From the NCBI GenBank assembly GCA_031258135.1, contig JAIRNG010000141.1, positions 1 to 43,349 on the forward strand: a DNA stretch of 43,349 bases. Reading direction: 5' to 3'. Both the position numbers and the translations under genes were made by a program. The stretch comes from Mediterranea sp. (in: CFB group bacteria). GTDB taxonomy: Bacteria; Bacteroidota; Bacteroidia; Bacteroidales; Bacteroidaceae. Shown here in pieces: positions 8,509-16,986 of the stretch (position 1 is its first letter; every line of letters begins with the position of its first letter). The notes under the pieces are model-generated. The model made no database searches. It saw nothing but the letters and a program-made list of their open reading frames with translations, and had not been told where the DNA came from.

Positions 8509-10689
8509 ATGAAAACAACAATAGCAGACCGGTATCAGTATATCACCGGGATGCTTGATGATATGAGACTAAAAGACGCCTTGCCGGAAATCAAGGAATT
8601 CCTGGTAAGGACAAACGACTGGAATCTGCAAAATAAAGTGGAGGAGATAGAAACATCCTATAACTATATGCTGGAATACATGCGACGGAACGTGGACGAC
8701 CCGAAACGTACGGAAATGTACCTCAAGCTACTCAGAGACACGTTTAAAGTCCTTGATACGAGCTATCTGCTCCACATATTATCCGAAGGTCATTACCACC
8801 TTTACCTTGACGCATTGGACGAATTAAAGAGATCCGAAATTCAATATACGCTCGAAATCCTTCTGATTGAGCTGGAATCTTATACGGGAAACTATGCCGT
8901 AACCGGCCTGCTGCAAACAGAAGACAGGGACGAAAAGCTGGATGCCGTCCGCCGGCATCACGAGGAAATGCAAAAGATCATGTTCAAGCGGGTCTGGACG
9001 ACCCCATTTTGGACGAGTGACGAAGCGGCGACAGCAAGAAAGATGTTCGGATCGGCCCTCATCCACGAGAACGATCTCTGCCTGTTTGTCAGCGCTGTTA
9101 CCATTAGCCTGATGGAATTCTTCGACCCGCGAAAGCTACTGTTGCTTTTCGATGTCTACCGGCATGAGAATAATCAAATCAGCCAACGGGCTTTAGTCGG
9201 GTTGGTGATCATGTTTCAACTTTATCATGTACGCATGGCTTTCTATCCGGAAATAACAAGCCGCCTGGCCCTATTGAACGAGAATGAAAGATTCGGGAAA
9301 GACCTCAACCGTGTACAAATTCAACTGCTCCGTTGCAAAGATACGGAAAAGATCAACAGGAAGATGCAGGAAGAGATCATCCCCGAGATGATTAAAAACG
9401 CAAACCTGCATATCAATCCCGACGAAATCAATGAAGAAGACTACAATCCGGAATGGACGCACAACATCGAAAATTCACCGCTGGGCGATAAGCTGCGTGA
9501 AATGAGTGAATTACAGATGGAAGGCGCCGATGTCTATATGAGCGCCTTTACCCATCAGAAAGGATATCCCTTCTTCAGAAACATAAATAACTGGTTCTAC
9601 CGTTTCGATAAACAACATTCATCTATTGTAAAGATATTAAGTAAAGACATAGACGGTAATGTCATAGACTTGATCCTGAGCTCTGCTTTCTTCTGTGACA
9701 GCGACAAGTATTCCATGTTATTCACGACCCTGACCATGCCGGCGAACTACCGGGATACGATATTCAAACAACTGTCTTCACAATCGATGGATGAACTTGC
9801 GGATGAAGAGCAAACCGGTTTGATGAAAAAAACCATGAACAGCCCGAGGCTCATCTCCAATCAGTATATACACGACCTCTACCGCTTTTTTAAGATATCC
9901 CCGTATAAGAATGACTTCACCGACATATTTAAGAGACCTCTGCTGTTACATGAATATCCGGTATTGAAAGACATTATATATACGCCTCAGCTACTCCATG
10001 AACTGGTTGATTTCAACTTCCACAAAGAACGCTATGACGAAGCGGTAAGTATCTATAACATATTAATAGAGCTGGGAGAAGATAATGCCGAGCTCTATCA
10101 GAAACTGGGTTACTGCCATCAGAAACTGAAAGACTTCGACAAAGCGCTGAAAGCCTATCAAAAGGCGGATGTGCTCAAACCGGACAGCGTATGGACCAAT
10201 CACCACATAGCAACCTGTTACCGGATAATGACGGACCACCACAAAGCGCTGTCCTATTATAAAAAGGTGGAAGAAGTGCAACCGGAGAACCGTAGTCTGC
10301 TATACAATACAGGGAGTTGTCTTGTAGAGTTGGAGCAATTTGATGAAGCCATACACTATTTCTTTAAACTTGACTTCATTGATCCCGACAATATCAGGAC
10401 ATGGCGCGCCATAGCCTGGTGCTCATTTATGATCCGGAAGAATGAACAGGCCATGAAGTTTTACGATAAAATAATAGAAAAGGACGGAACCGCCCCGGAT
10501 TACCTCAACGCCGGACACGTGGCATGGCGCCTGGGAGATATGAAAAAGGCGATAGAGCGATATACCAGATCGTGTGAATTGTCGGGAAGCAAGGCCCTGT
10601 TTCTTGACCTGTTCAATAAAGACAGGGAATACTTGGTGAAGAACGGCATTAACGAATATGACATTGCACTTGTGCACGACCTGATATAA
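8509..10689 (+). CDS. Large TPR-repeat protein of unknown function
   Basis: This 726-residue protein has no signal peptide and no membrane segment, so it is probably cytosolic. Residues from about 505 to 692 form at least five tetratricopeptide repeats, for example AELYQKLGYCHQKLKDFDKA and the copies that follow at about 34-residue steps. The first 500 residues are mostly helical and charged, and I do not recognise a domain. TPR arrays usually hold protein partners; no partner is indicated here. The gene ends 6 bp from the stop of the convergent maf gene, leaving almost no room for a terminator. Confidence 0.8.
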   Translation: MKTTIADRYQYITGMLDDMRLKDALPEIKEFLVRTNDWNLQNKVEEIETSYNYMLEYMRRNVDDPKRTEMYLKLLRDTFKVLDTSYLLHILSEGHYHLYLDALDELKRSEIQYTLEILLIELESYTGNYAVTGLLQTEDRDEKLDAVRRHHEEMQKIMFKRVWTTPFWTSDEAATARKMFGSALIHENDLCLFVSAVTISLMEFFDPRKLLLLFDVYRHENNQISQRALVGLVIMFQLYHVRMAFYPEITSRLALLNENERFGKDLNRVQIQLLRCKDTEKINRKMQEEIIPEMIKNANLHINPDEINEEDYNPEWTHNIENSPLGDKLREMSELQMEGADVYMSAFTHQKGYPFFRNINNWFYRFDKQHSSIVKILSKDIDGNVIDLILSSAFFCDSDKYSMLFTTLTMPANYRDTIFKQLSSQSMDELADEEQTGLMKKTMNSPRLISNQYIHDLYRFFKISPYKNDFTDIFKRPLLLHEYPVLKDIIYTPQLLHELVDFNFHKERYDEAVSIYNILIELGEDNAELYQKLGYCHQKLKDFDKALKAYQKADVLKPDSVWTNHHIATCYRIMTDHHKALSYYKKVEEVQPENRSLLYNTGSCLVELEQFDEAIHYFFKLDFIDPDNIRTWRAIAWCSFMIRKNEQAMKFYDKIIEKDGTAPDYLNAGHVAWRLGDMKKAIERYTRSCELSGSKALFLDLFNKDREYLVKNGINEYDIALVHDLI

Positions 10690-10695
10690 GCCCGT

Positions 10696-11283
10696 TCAAA
10701 CCTGTCTGTCAAGCCGCATCAATTCTTTATATAACTTCTGTATGGGTAGCCCCATCACATTATAGAAACTACCCTGTATGCCTTCAACACCGGCATAGCC
10801 TATCCATTCCTGAACGCCATAAGCGCCTGCCTTGTCCATCGGATGGTAACGGGTTACATAATATCCGATCTCTTCTTCCGTCAAATCAGAAAAAGATACA
10901 TCGGTTATGGCCGTGAAATCCTTTTGCCATCCGCAGGTAGTCAGGCAAACTCCTGTTATAACCTGATGGGTCTTACCGGAAAGTTTTCTCAGGACAACTT
11001 TAGCTTCCTCTTCATCCTTAGGTTTGCCTAACACCTCCCCATCAAGCCAGACAATGGTATCGGCAGTAATGACCAACTCGTTGGGTTGAATCAGGACTTT
11101 ATAGGCTTCAGCCTTACGACGGGCAATGTATAACGGGATTTCTTTACCACTCAGGCCGGCCGGATAAGATTCATCCAGACCGGGCAAAAGCCTGACTGTA
11201 AAGTCGATACCCAAACCTTTCAGAAGTTCCTGGCGGCGGGGAGAGCCGGATGCCAACACAATTTTATATCCTTCCACATTCAT
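10696..11283 (-). CDS. maf: Maf family nucleotide pyrophosphatase
   Basis: Maf proteins hydrolyse dTTP, UTP or modified nucleoside triphosphates to the monophosphate and are viewed as house-cleaning enzymes. The 195-residue protein shows the phosphate-binding loop LASGSPRRQELL (10-21), the catalytic TADTIV with Asp75, LGKPKD (85-90), and GAYGVQEW followed by GSFYNVMGLP near the C-terminus. These fit the YhdE (dTTP/UTP) type better than the YceF type; that assignment is inference. It is the last gene of a leftward group with the KdsC-type phosphatase, DUF2520 protein and nitroreductase. Confidence 0.93.
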   Translation of the reverse strand: MNVEGYKIVLASGSPRRQELLKGLGIDFTVRLLPGLDESYPAGLSGKEIPLYIARRKAEAYKVLIQPNELVITADTIVWLDGEVLGKPKDEEEAKVVLRKLSGKTHQVITGVCLTTCGWQKDFTAITDVSFSDLTEEEIGYYVTRYHPMDKAGAYGVQEWIGYAGVEGIQGSFYNVMGLPIQKLYKELMRLDRQV

Positions 11284-11319
11284 ATATAACGACCTTTATT
11301 CCCATACGAAACGAACGGT

Positions 11320-11841
11320 TTACCAGCCAAATGCGTCGTCTGCCATCCATTTGCCCTGAGCCTTCATGACCTGCTCCAACACATCACGGCCACAACCCCA
11401 TCCACCTTCACAATGAGAGATATATGCTGAAATCGCTTTCACATCAGGTATAGCATCTTTCGGACAACATGGCAGACCACAAATCTGCATAATTTCAATA
11501 TCAGGCACATCATCGCCCATATAAAGGATTTCGTCGTCCTTCAACCCATGTTTGTCACGGAAATCACGGTAATCGTGGATTTTCACGGACGAACCCATAT
11601 AAATATCTTCGATACCCAATGTCGCAAAACGCTTGCGCACAGCTTCGGTCTTCCCTCCGGTGATAATTGCGATATGCAACCCTTGCTTTACAGCCAACTG
11701 CAAGGCATAACCATCCTTTATATTTACCGTACGCATAGGCTCCCCGTTGGGATGCAAAGGAATTATATCGCAGCTCAACACTCCGTCTACATCAAAAGCC
11801 AAAGCTTTGATCCGGGTCAGGTCATAATTTATACTGGACAT
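11320..11841 (-). CDS. KdsC-type HAD phosphatase (KDO 8-P phosphatase)
   Basis: The 173-residue protein is a cap-less C0 HAD phosphatase. Visible HAD motifs are FDVDGVLS (Asp17 and Asp19), ITGG (60-63), the motif III Lys87, and MGDDVPD (Asp110 and Asp111). The C-terminal GGWGCGRD matches the tail that completes the neighbouring active site in tetrameric KdsC. KdsC releases phosphate from KDO 8-phosphate during lipopolysaccharide inner-core synthesis. Related sugar-acid phosphatases look much the same, so substrate is likely but not proven. The kdsA and kdsB genes are not in this window. Confidence 0.87.
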   Translation of the reverse strand: MSSINYDLTRIKALAFDVDGVLSCDIIPLHPNGEPMRTVNIKDGYALQLAVKQGLHIAIITGGKTEAVRKRFATLGIEDIYMGSSVKIHDYRDFRDKHGLKDDEILYMGDDVPDIEIMQICGLPCCPKDAIPDVKAISAYISHCEGGWGCGRDVLEQVMKAQGKWMADDAFGW

Positions 11842-11917
11842 CTTTATTTACGATTTACGATTTTATGATTGAATTTACTTTGTCTTTAATTACTTTGTCA
11901 TCAGATTCCGCTCTTTA

Positions 11918-12718
11918 TCACTCTTTCCGGGAGCGCCTTTGAATATTCTCCGTCAATACCCGATAGATTTCTTTCATTGCAGGCTCATCGGATAACATCT
12001 CCAGGTGTTCACGGATCACAGGTTCATCATGACGAACGGCAGGGCCGGTTTGCGCCTCCAATGGCAGGAGTTCATGTATCTTACGGGCCGTTTCATCAAT
12101 AAGCGGCAACATCACCTCAAACGGAAGATCGTATTTCTTCAACAGGTCAGCCGCCAATACATATATATGATTCGTGAAGTTACAAGCAAACACAGCCGCC
12201 AGATGAAGGCTCTTACGTTGCAAAGAGTCCGCTTCAAATACACTGTCCGACAATACGGAAGCAATGGCTTTCAACAATTCCGCATCTTCTTTCCGGACAG
12301 CCTCAACAAAAAAAGGTATCTCCTTAAAATTCACCTCCCGTTGCTTACTAAACGTCTGCATCGGATAAAAGACCCCATAGCGATCCGTCTTTCCCTCCCA
12401 GATACGTATAGGAATACTCCCTGCAGTATGCACCAGCAAAGCCCCATCTTTCCCTTCAACGATTTGCGGCAACAATTCCGTAAAAGCCGAATCTTTAAGG
12501 GAAACGATATAAAGTGAAGCCTTTGAGGTTACTTTCTTCAGATCGGTGACCCATTCGGACTTTACTTTATCTGCCAGTGATTTCGCCGATTCTTCCGTAC
12601 GGCTATACACCTGCACGATCTCAAAGCCATTCCGGTAAAGGCTCTGGGCCAGATTTACCGCCAGATTACCTGCCCCAAGAAAGGCGATCGGGAGTTTCTC
12701 CATATCTTTCTCTATCAT
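11918..12718 (-). CDS. DUF2520 Rossmann-fold protein
   Basis: The 266-residue protein begins with a dinucleotide-binding fold (PIAFLGAGNLAVNLAQSL, residues 10-27) and continues with a helical domain typical of the Rossmann-like/DUF2520 pair, including FYPMQTFSKQREV near residue 116 and HLAAVFACNFTNHIY near 171. This layout resembles pyrroline-5-carboxylate reductase or ketopantoate-reductase-like enzymes, but the reaction is unknown. The ATG five codons in (12703) is an alternative start closer to the first beta strand. It precedes the KdsC-type gene by 76 bp and follows the nitroreductase by 40 bp, so an operon is likely. Confidence 0.85.
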   Translation of the reverse strand: MIEKDMEKLPIAFLGAGNLAVNLAQSLYRNGFEIVQVYSRTEESAKSLADKVKSEWVTDLKKVTSKASLYIVSLKDSAFTELLPQIVEGKDGALLVHTAGSIPIRIWEGKTDRYGVFYPMQTFSKQREVNFKEIPFFVEAVRKEDAELLKAIASVLSDSVFEADSLQRKSLHLAAVFACNFTNHIYVLAADLLKKYDLPFEVMLPLIDETARKIHELLPLEAQTGPAVRHDEPVIREHLEMLSDEPAMKEIYRVLTENIQRRSRKE

Positions 12719-12758
12719 ATCCGAAAGCCAAATATAGCTTTTATTCGCAGATCAGTCT

Positions 12759-13295
12759 TTACTTACCGCCATATTTATTAATGTGTATCTTTTCCCATTG
12801 CAGGTGTTCTTCGTCGAAAGGTTTGCGCTCCATCCCTTTGTGTCCGACCGCAATGATCGAAAGCGTCTGCAATTGCAGGGGAATATCCAGCACTTCATGT
12901 ACATACTCGTCCGCAGGAACACCGGACGCATGGAAACGCTCACGGACTTGCACCCAACAACTTCCCAGGCCCAAGTCCTCAGCCTGCAACTGGATCAGGA
13001 TAGAAACCACCGAAGCATCTTCAATCCAGACATCACTGGCCAACGGATCGGCTGTCACAACGATTGCCAGGGCTGCATCAGCCAGAAATGCCGCGCCATG
13101 CGCCTTGCAATGGGAAAGTTTCTGTAAAGTCTCTTTATCATCAACCACAATAAACTGCCATTCATTGGAACGTTTTGACGCCGGAGACATAAGTGCAGCC
13201 TTCATTAAAGATACAACATCTTCCTGGGAAATTTTCTCATCGGTAAACTTACGCATACTGCGACGATTGGTTATTAACTCACTAAAATTATTCAT
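12759..13295 (-). CDS. Nitroreductase family flavoprotein
   Basis: The 178-residue protein fits the FMN-dependent nitroreductase family: ITNRRSMRKFTDEKIS near residue 8 binds FMN phosphate, SPASKRSNEWQFIVV (about 37-51) is a variant of the usual SPSxxNxQPW stretch, and LGLGSCWVQV near 107 lies near the flavin. Members reduce nitro compounds, quinones or other electrophiles with NAD(P)H as homodimers; the natural substrate cannot be told. It heads the leftward group, with a -7 box 29 bp before the ATG. Confidence 0.9.
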   Translation of the reverse strand: MNNFSELITNRRSMRKFTDEKISQEDVVSLMKAALMSPASKRSNEWQFIVVDDKETLQKLSHCKAHGAAFLADAALAIVVTADPLASDVWIEDASVVSILIQLQAEDLGLGSCWVQVRERFHASGVPADEYVHEVLDIPLQLQTLSIIAVGHKGMERKPFDEEHLQWEKIHINKYGGK

Positions 13296-13323
13296 TTGGC
13301 ACGACTTTTTAAAGAATGAAACG

Positions 13324-13331
13324 CAAAGATA
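13324..13331 (-). promoter_or_regulatory. Promoter -7 box for the nitroreductase operon
   Basis: Read leftward this is TATCTTTG, a full match to TAnnTTTG, placed 28 bp before the nitroreductase ATG. No clear -33 TTTG is seen. Confidence 0.6.
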
Positions 13332-13385
13332 AGAGATATAGGCTCTTTAAAAGGTAAAACTGCCCAAAAATAGATAATTTATTTC

Positions 13386-13416
13386 TTGCCGGAAGCGCCG
13401 TAAACCCTTATCTTTG
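13386..13416 (+). promoter_or_regulatory. Promoter for the DUF4248 gene
   Basis: TTG (13386-13388) is followed after 20 bp by TATCTTTG (13409-13416), matching the Bacteroidetes consensus at both boxes. The start codon is 49 bp downstream. Confidence 0.7.
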
Positions 13417-13465
13417 TCGTGTTGACTTTAGTAATGAATGATGGACCTATTATTAAAACAGAATT

Positions 13466-13684
13466 ATGGCAAAATCTATTGTTAAGTTTTCTTTATTGGC
13501 TGAAAGTTATTACTCCGGCTGCAGCAACAGTAAAAACGCTGTTCGCTGCCTGAGTCGCTCAATCAAACGTTGTGCGCCACTATTAGCCGAGTTAAAAGCA
13601 ACGGGATTTGGTCCTTACAACCATCGGGTCCTCTCTCCCCGACAAGTACGGATAATCGCCAAATACCTTGGTTCTCCCAAATAA
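13466..13684 (+). CDS. Small DUF4248-like protein
   Basis: This 72-residue basic protein ends with VLSPRQVRIIAKYLGSPK, which closely matches the conserved C-terminus of DUF4248 proteins (TPRQVxxIxxxLGxP). The middle (CLSRSIKRCAPLLAELKATG) also follows that family. Function is unknown. In Bacteroides, DUF4248 genes often lie near HU-like, VirE-like or amidase genes, but none is present here, so this copy appears to be an orphan. Its own promoter and an intrinsic terminator flank it, so it is probably expressed as a single short transcript of about 320 nt. Confidence 0.78.
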   Translation: MAKSIVKFSLLAESYYSGCSNSKNAVRCLSRSIKRCAPLLAELKATGFGPYNHRVLSPRQVRIIAKYLGSPK

Positions 13685-13712
13685 CAAGTAGGTCTCAAAT
13701 GAATGTTAAAGT

Positions 13713-13748
13713 AAAATGAGCAATCCGTGAGGACAGCTCATTTTTTTT
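13713..13748 (+). terminator. Intrinsic terminator of the DUF4248 gene
   Basis: AAAATGAGC (13713-13721) pairs with GCTCATTTT (13736-13744) around a 14-nt loop, and the 3' arm runs on into a T tract. It lies 29 bp after the stop codon. Confidence 0.8.
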
Positions 13749-13850
13749 GCAGGACAACCGCACCATATATTCTTATCCTCTCTGAATGAAAAAACAACTA
13801 TCCAAACTCTTATCGGGACAGATAGCTGCCGATTGATGGCTGTTAAAGAA

Positions 13851-13875
13851 ATCCGTGTCATCCGTGAAATCCGTG
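13851..13875. repeat. Three ATCCGTG short direct repeats
   Basis: ATCCGTG occurs at 13851, 13860 and 13869, giving a strict 9-bp period. A similar AATCTGCG triplet is at 23669-23698. Function is unknown. Confidence 0.6.
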
Positions 13876-14042
13876 TCTGAAATTAAAGTATTCTTTCAGA
13901 CAGTTGGCATCGACTTGCCCAGAAGCGACCGGAATTCCAAAATAAAGCGCTTTCTCTTCTTTTTTCCCCTTGGAGATTTTCGGCCGGCCGGCAGATAACT
14001 GCATAACCTGTTTGTTTAAATGATTTATCCGTTTACTTAACC

Positions 14043-14134
14043 TTTTCCCCACCCGGGTGGAGGAGTCCTCCCCATCCGGATGGGGAAGGTCGCTCCACCC
14101 GGATGGAGACACCTTCTACACCCGGGTGGAGAGG
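14043..14134. repeat. Four-unit palindrome array with 23-bp period
   Basis: Palindromic cores ACCCGGGT (14051-14058), ATCCGGAT (14074-14081), ACCCGGAT (14097-14104) and ACCCGGGT (14120-14127) have centres exactly 23 bp apart. C-rich sequence precedes and G-rich sequence follows each core. The second unit extends to the 16-bp perfect palindrome CCCCATCCGGATGGGG. The units are contiguous, with only about 7 bp between palindromes, so this is not a CRISPR. Confidence 0.85.
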
Positions 14135-14256
14135 AACTTTAAAGGCTTACAACTACACGGATTTAGTCGGCATCACAAAGAATCAAAGGAAGAAAGAAAG
14201 AAAAGGAAAGGAGATAAAGCTGTCAGATTCTATTGAAATAAATCCGCTCACCGGAA

Positions 14257-14360
14257 GTGGGACTTGTGGGACTTCTGTGGGACTTTTTTCGAAAGTCCCA
14301 CACGTTATAACACTTTGCAAATCAAACAGTTAACAGGCCTCTGTGGGACTTGTGGGACTT
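14257..14360. repeat. GTGGGACTT repeat cluster with hairpin
   Basis: GTGGGACTT occurs at 14257, 14266, 14277, 14343 and 14352, and once inverted at 14293-14301. Copies 1-2 and 4-5 are perfect 9-bp tandems. Copy 3 plus the inverted copy make a 10-bp perfect stem (14277-14286 with 14292-14301) around a 5-nt loop. Confidence 0.8.
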
Positions 14361-14477
14361 TTTGAGCAAAAAAAACGCTATGTAGGGGGATGGTAATTCA
14401 AAGACATCACAACATATACGGGAGAATGAGCCAACACACATTTGCATAACAAACGAGAAGAAACCGACGGAAAAGAT

Positions 14478-14485
14478 TATCTTTG
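14478..14485 (+). promoter_or_regulatory. Promoter -7 box for aroC
   Basis: TATCTTTG, a full match to TAnnTTTG, lies 29 bp before the aroC ATG. No -33 TTTG at the usual spacing is visible. Confidence 0.6.
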
Positions 14486-14514
14486 CAGGTAATACTCATT
14501 CATCCGTATACAAC

Positions 14515-15591
14515 ATGTTTAATTCATTCGGCCATTTATTCAGGCTCACCACTTTCGGCGAATCACACGGAAAAGGTATCGGAGGGGTTATCGACGGGTT
14601 CCCTGCCGGCATAGCCATCAACATGGATTTTGTTCAGCAGGAGTTAAACCGCAGGCGCCCGGGACAATCGGCCATCACTACCAGCCGCGCGGAGGGCGAC
14701 AGGGTAGAGTTTCTTTCGGGCATCTTTGAAGGGAAATCCACCGGAGCGCCCATCGGCTTTGTGGTGTGGAACGAGAATCAACATTCCGGTGATTACCATA
14801 CGATGAGGGAGGTGTACCGTCCGTCACATGCCGACTTTACCTACCAGACCAAATACGGCATCCGCGACCATCGGGGGGGTGGACGCTCCTCCGCCCGCGA
14901 AACGATTTCCCGTGTGGTGGGTGGGGCGTTGGCCAAGACTGCGCTGGGGCAGTTGGGTATCCGGATCAATGCCTATACGTCACAGGTTGGCCCAGTCAAG
15001 TTGGAGAGTAATTATACCGACTATGACCTCAGCGTGATAGAGACGAATGCCGTGCGCTGTCCCGATCCTGAAAAGGCTGCGGAAATGGAGCAGTACATCG
15101 CCCAAATCAAAAAGGAGGGTGATACGATTGGCGGGGTGATCACTTGCGTCATCAAAGGTTGCCCCATTGGTATCGGTCAACCGGTATTCGGTAAGCTCCA
15201 TGCCGCACTTGGAGGGGCTATGCTCAGTATCAACGCCGCCAAGGCTTTTGAATATGGCGATGGCTTCAAAGGACTTAAACAAAAGGGTTCCGAACAGAAC
15301 GATATATTCTATAATAATAAAGGTAAGATTGAAACCCGGACAAACCATTCCGGCGGCATCCAGGGCGGTATCAGCAATGGACAGGACATCTTTTTCCGGG
15401 TGGCTTTCAAGCCTGTGCCTACCGTGTTGATGGAACAACATACGGTGAACTCCGACGGAACGGACGCCACACTCAGAGCCAGGGGCCGTCACGATCCGTG
15501 CGTGCTGCCCCGTGCCGTTCCTATCGTGGAGGCGATGGCGGCCATGACCCTGCTCGATTTCTATCTGATTGACCGGACAACGCAACTATAA
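14515..15591 (+). CDS. aroC: Chorismate synthase
   Basis: The enzyme converts 5-enolpyruvylshikimate 3-phosphate to chorismate with reduced FMN, the last step of the shikimate pathway. The 358-residue protein has the family signatures [14 protein letters not shown] (15-28), [13 protein letters not shown] (46-58) and [16 protein letters not shown] (118-133). Length is typical for bacterial AroC (350-390). Promoter position and the conserved MFNSFG start support the chosen ATG. The M20 peptidase follows after 23 bp and is probably co-transcribed, with no obvious functional link. Confidence 0.98.
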   Translation: MFNSFGHLFRLTTFGESHGKGIGGVIDGFPAGIAINMDFVQQELNRRRPGQSAITTSRAEGDRVEFLSGIFEGKSTGAPIGFVVWNENQHSGDYHTMREVYRPSHADFTYQTKYGIRDHRGGGRSSARETISRVVGGALAKTALGQLGIRINAYTSQVGPVKLESNYTDYDLSVIETNAVRCPDPEKAAEMEQYIAQIKKEGDTIGGVITCVIKGCPIGIGQPVFGKLHAALGGAMLSINAAKAFEYGDGFKGLKQKGSEQNDIFYNNKGKIETRTNHSGGIQGGISNGQDIFFRVAFKPVPTVLMEQHTVNSDGTDATLRARGRHDPCVLPRAVPIVEAMAAMTLLDFYLIDRTTQL

Positions 15592-15614
15592 ATTATAAAG
15601 TAACTACAACTGTT

Positions 15615-16973
15615 ATGAATGACATTCGGAAATATATTGCAGAAAACGAGGCAGCCATGATGAACGACCTGTTCAGCCTCATCCGTATACCCAGCATCAG
15701 CGCATTGCCTGAACACAAAGGTGACATGACCGCTTGCGCCGAACGGTGGAAAGAACTCTTATTGGAAGCCGGCGCCGATGAAGTGGAAATTATGCCGTCC
15801 GCCGGCAATCCTGTCGTTTTCGGGAAAAAGACCGTAAGCCCTGCGGCAAAGACCGTATTGATTTATGCACACTATGACGTGATGCCTGTCGAGCCGTTGG
15901 GTCTCTGGAAAAGCCAACCTTTCGAGCCTGAGATACGGGATGGTCACATCTGGGCGCGCGGAGCGGATGACGACAAGGGACAGGCCTTCATACAGGTAAA
16001 GGCCTTTGAATACCTGATAAAGAACAACCTCCTGAAGAACAATGTGAAATTCATCTTCGAGGGCGAGGAAGAGATCGGTTCCCCAAGCCTGGAAACATTC
16101 TGTGAAGAACACAAGGAATTGCTGAAAGCGGATGTCATTCTGGTCAGTGATACCAGCATGTTGGGCGCCGACCTGCCCTCGCTGACCACCGGGCTTCGCG
16201 GACTGGCCTATTGGGAGATAGAGGTGACAGGGCCGAACCGCGACCTACATTCCGGACATTTCGGTGGCGCCGTGGCTAACCCGATCAACGTGCTTTGCAG
16301 CATGATCAATAAGGTGACGGATAGCGACGGGCGCGTGACAATCCCCGGATTTTATGATGAAGTGGAAGAGGTTTCCGGCGCCGAACGGGAGATGATCGCC
16401 GGCATACCTTTCGATGAAGAAAAATATAAGAAAGCCATCGGCGTGAAAGCGCTCTGCGGCGAGAAAGGATATTCTACTCTGGAACGCAACAGTTGCCGCC
16501 CGTCATTTGATGTATGCGGCATCTGGGGAGGCTACACCGGGGAAGGTTCAAAAACCGTGCTGCCGGCGAAGGCTTATGCCAAAGTATCCTGCCGGTTGGT
16601 GCCTCATCAGGATCACCGCACCATCTCCCGTATGTTTGCCGATTACATAGTTTCCATCGCGCCGGAGAGCGTGCGCGTCGAGGTTCGGGAAATGCACGGC
16701 GGCGACGGGTATGTCTGTCCCATTACGTTGCCGGCATACCAAGCTGCCGAGAAAGGATTTGAGAAAGCGTTCGGCAAGAAACCCCTGGCCGTGCGCCGCG
16801 GAGGGAGCATCCCCATCATCTCCACGTTCGAGCGAACGCTCGGTATTAAGACGGTATTGATGGGTTTCGGACTGGAGTCGGATGCGATCCACTCGCCCAA
16901 CGAGAACTTCAACCTGGAGATTTTCCGTAAGGGAATCGAAGCGGTGATTGAGTTTCACCTGGCCTATTCGTGA
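15615..16973 (+). CDS. M20 family metallodipeptidase
   Basis: The 452-residue protein fits the M20 di-zinc dipeptidases (carnosinase/CNDP-like branch). Expected metal and catalytic residues are visible: His86 and Asp88 in YAHYDVMPVEP, Asp119 in RGADDDKG, Glu150 and Glu151 in EGEEEIGS, Asp177 in VSDTSM, and a C-terminal His in DAIHSPNE. A dimerisation insertion with HSGHFGGAVANP lies in the middle. There is no signal peptide, so it should act on dipeptides in the cytosol. It ends 13 bp from the stop of the convergent topB. Confidence 0.92.
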   Translation: MNDIRKYIAENEAAMMNDLFSLIRIPSISALPEHKGDMTACAERWKELLLEAGADEVEIMPSAGNPVVFGKKTVSPAAKTVLIYAHYDVMPVEPLGLWKSQPFEPEIRDGHIWARGADDDKGQAFIQVKAFEYLIKNNLLKNNVKFIFEGEEEIGSPSLETFCEEHKELLKADVILVSDTSMLGADLPSLTTGLRGLAYWEIEVTGPNRDLHSGHFGGAVANPINVLCSMINKVTDSDGRVTIPGFYDEVEEVSGAEREMIAGIPFDEEKYKKAIGVKALCGEKGYSTLERNSCRPSFDVCGIWGGYTGEGSKTVLPAKAYAKVSCRLVPHQDHRTISRMFADYIVSIAPESVRVEVREMHGGDGYVCPITLPAYQAAEKGFEKAFGKKPLAVRRGGSIPIISTFERTLGIKTVLMGFGLESDAIHSPNENFNLEIFRKGIEAVIEFHLAYS

Positions 16974-16986
16974 CAAGCCCCGCGCG

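Larger units (their letters stand above)
13685..14514. other. 830-bp gene-free repeat-rich region upstream of aroC
   Basis: No convincing gene is present. In order it holds the DUF4248 terminator, three ATCCGTG direct repeats (13851-13875), four palindromes at exact 23-bp spacing (14043-14134), a run of GTGGGACTT repeats with a hairpin (14257-14360) and the aroC promoter box. A leftward open frame at 13858-14112 spans two of these repeats and looks accidental. Confidence 0.65.

Noticed and set aside
13858-14112. Leftward 84-codon open frame
   Set aside because: It is composed largely of the palindrome array at its start and the ATCCGTG repeat at its end, with no promoter or recognisable protein features.
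14043-14134. CRISPR-like array
   Set aside because: Only 7 bp separate the palindromes and there are no spacers or cas genes.
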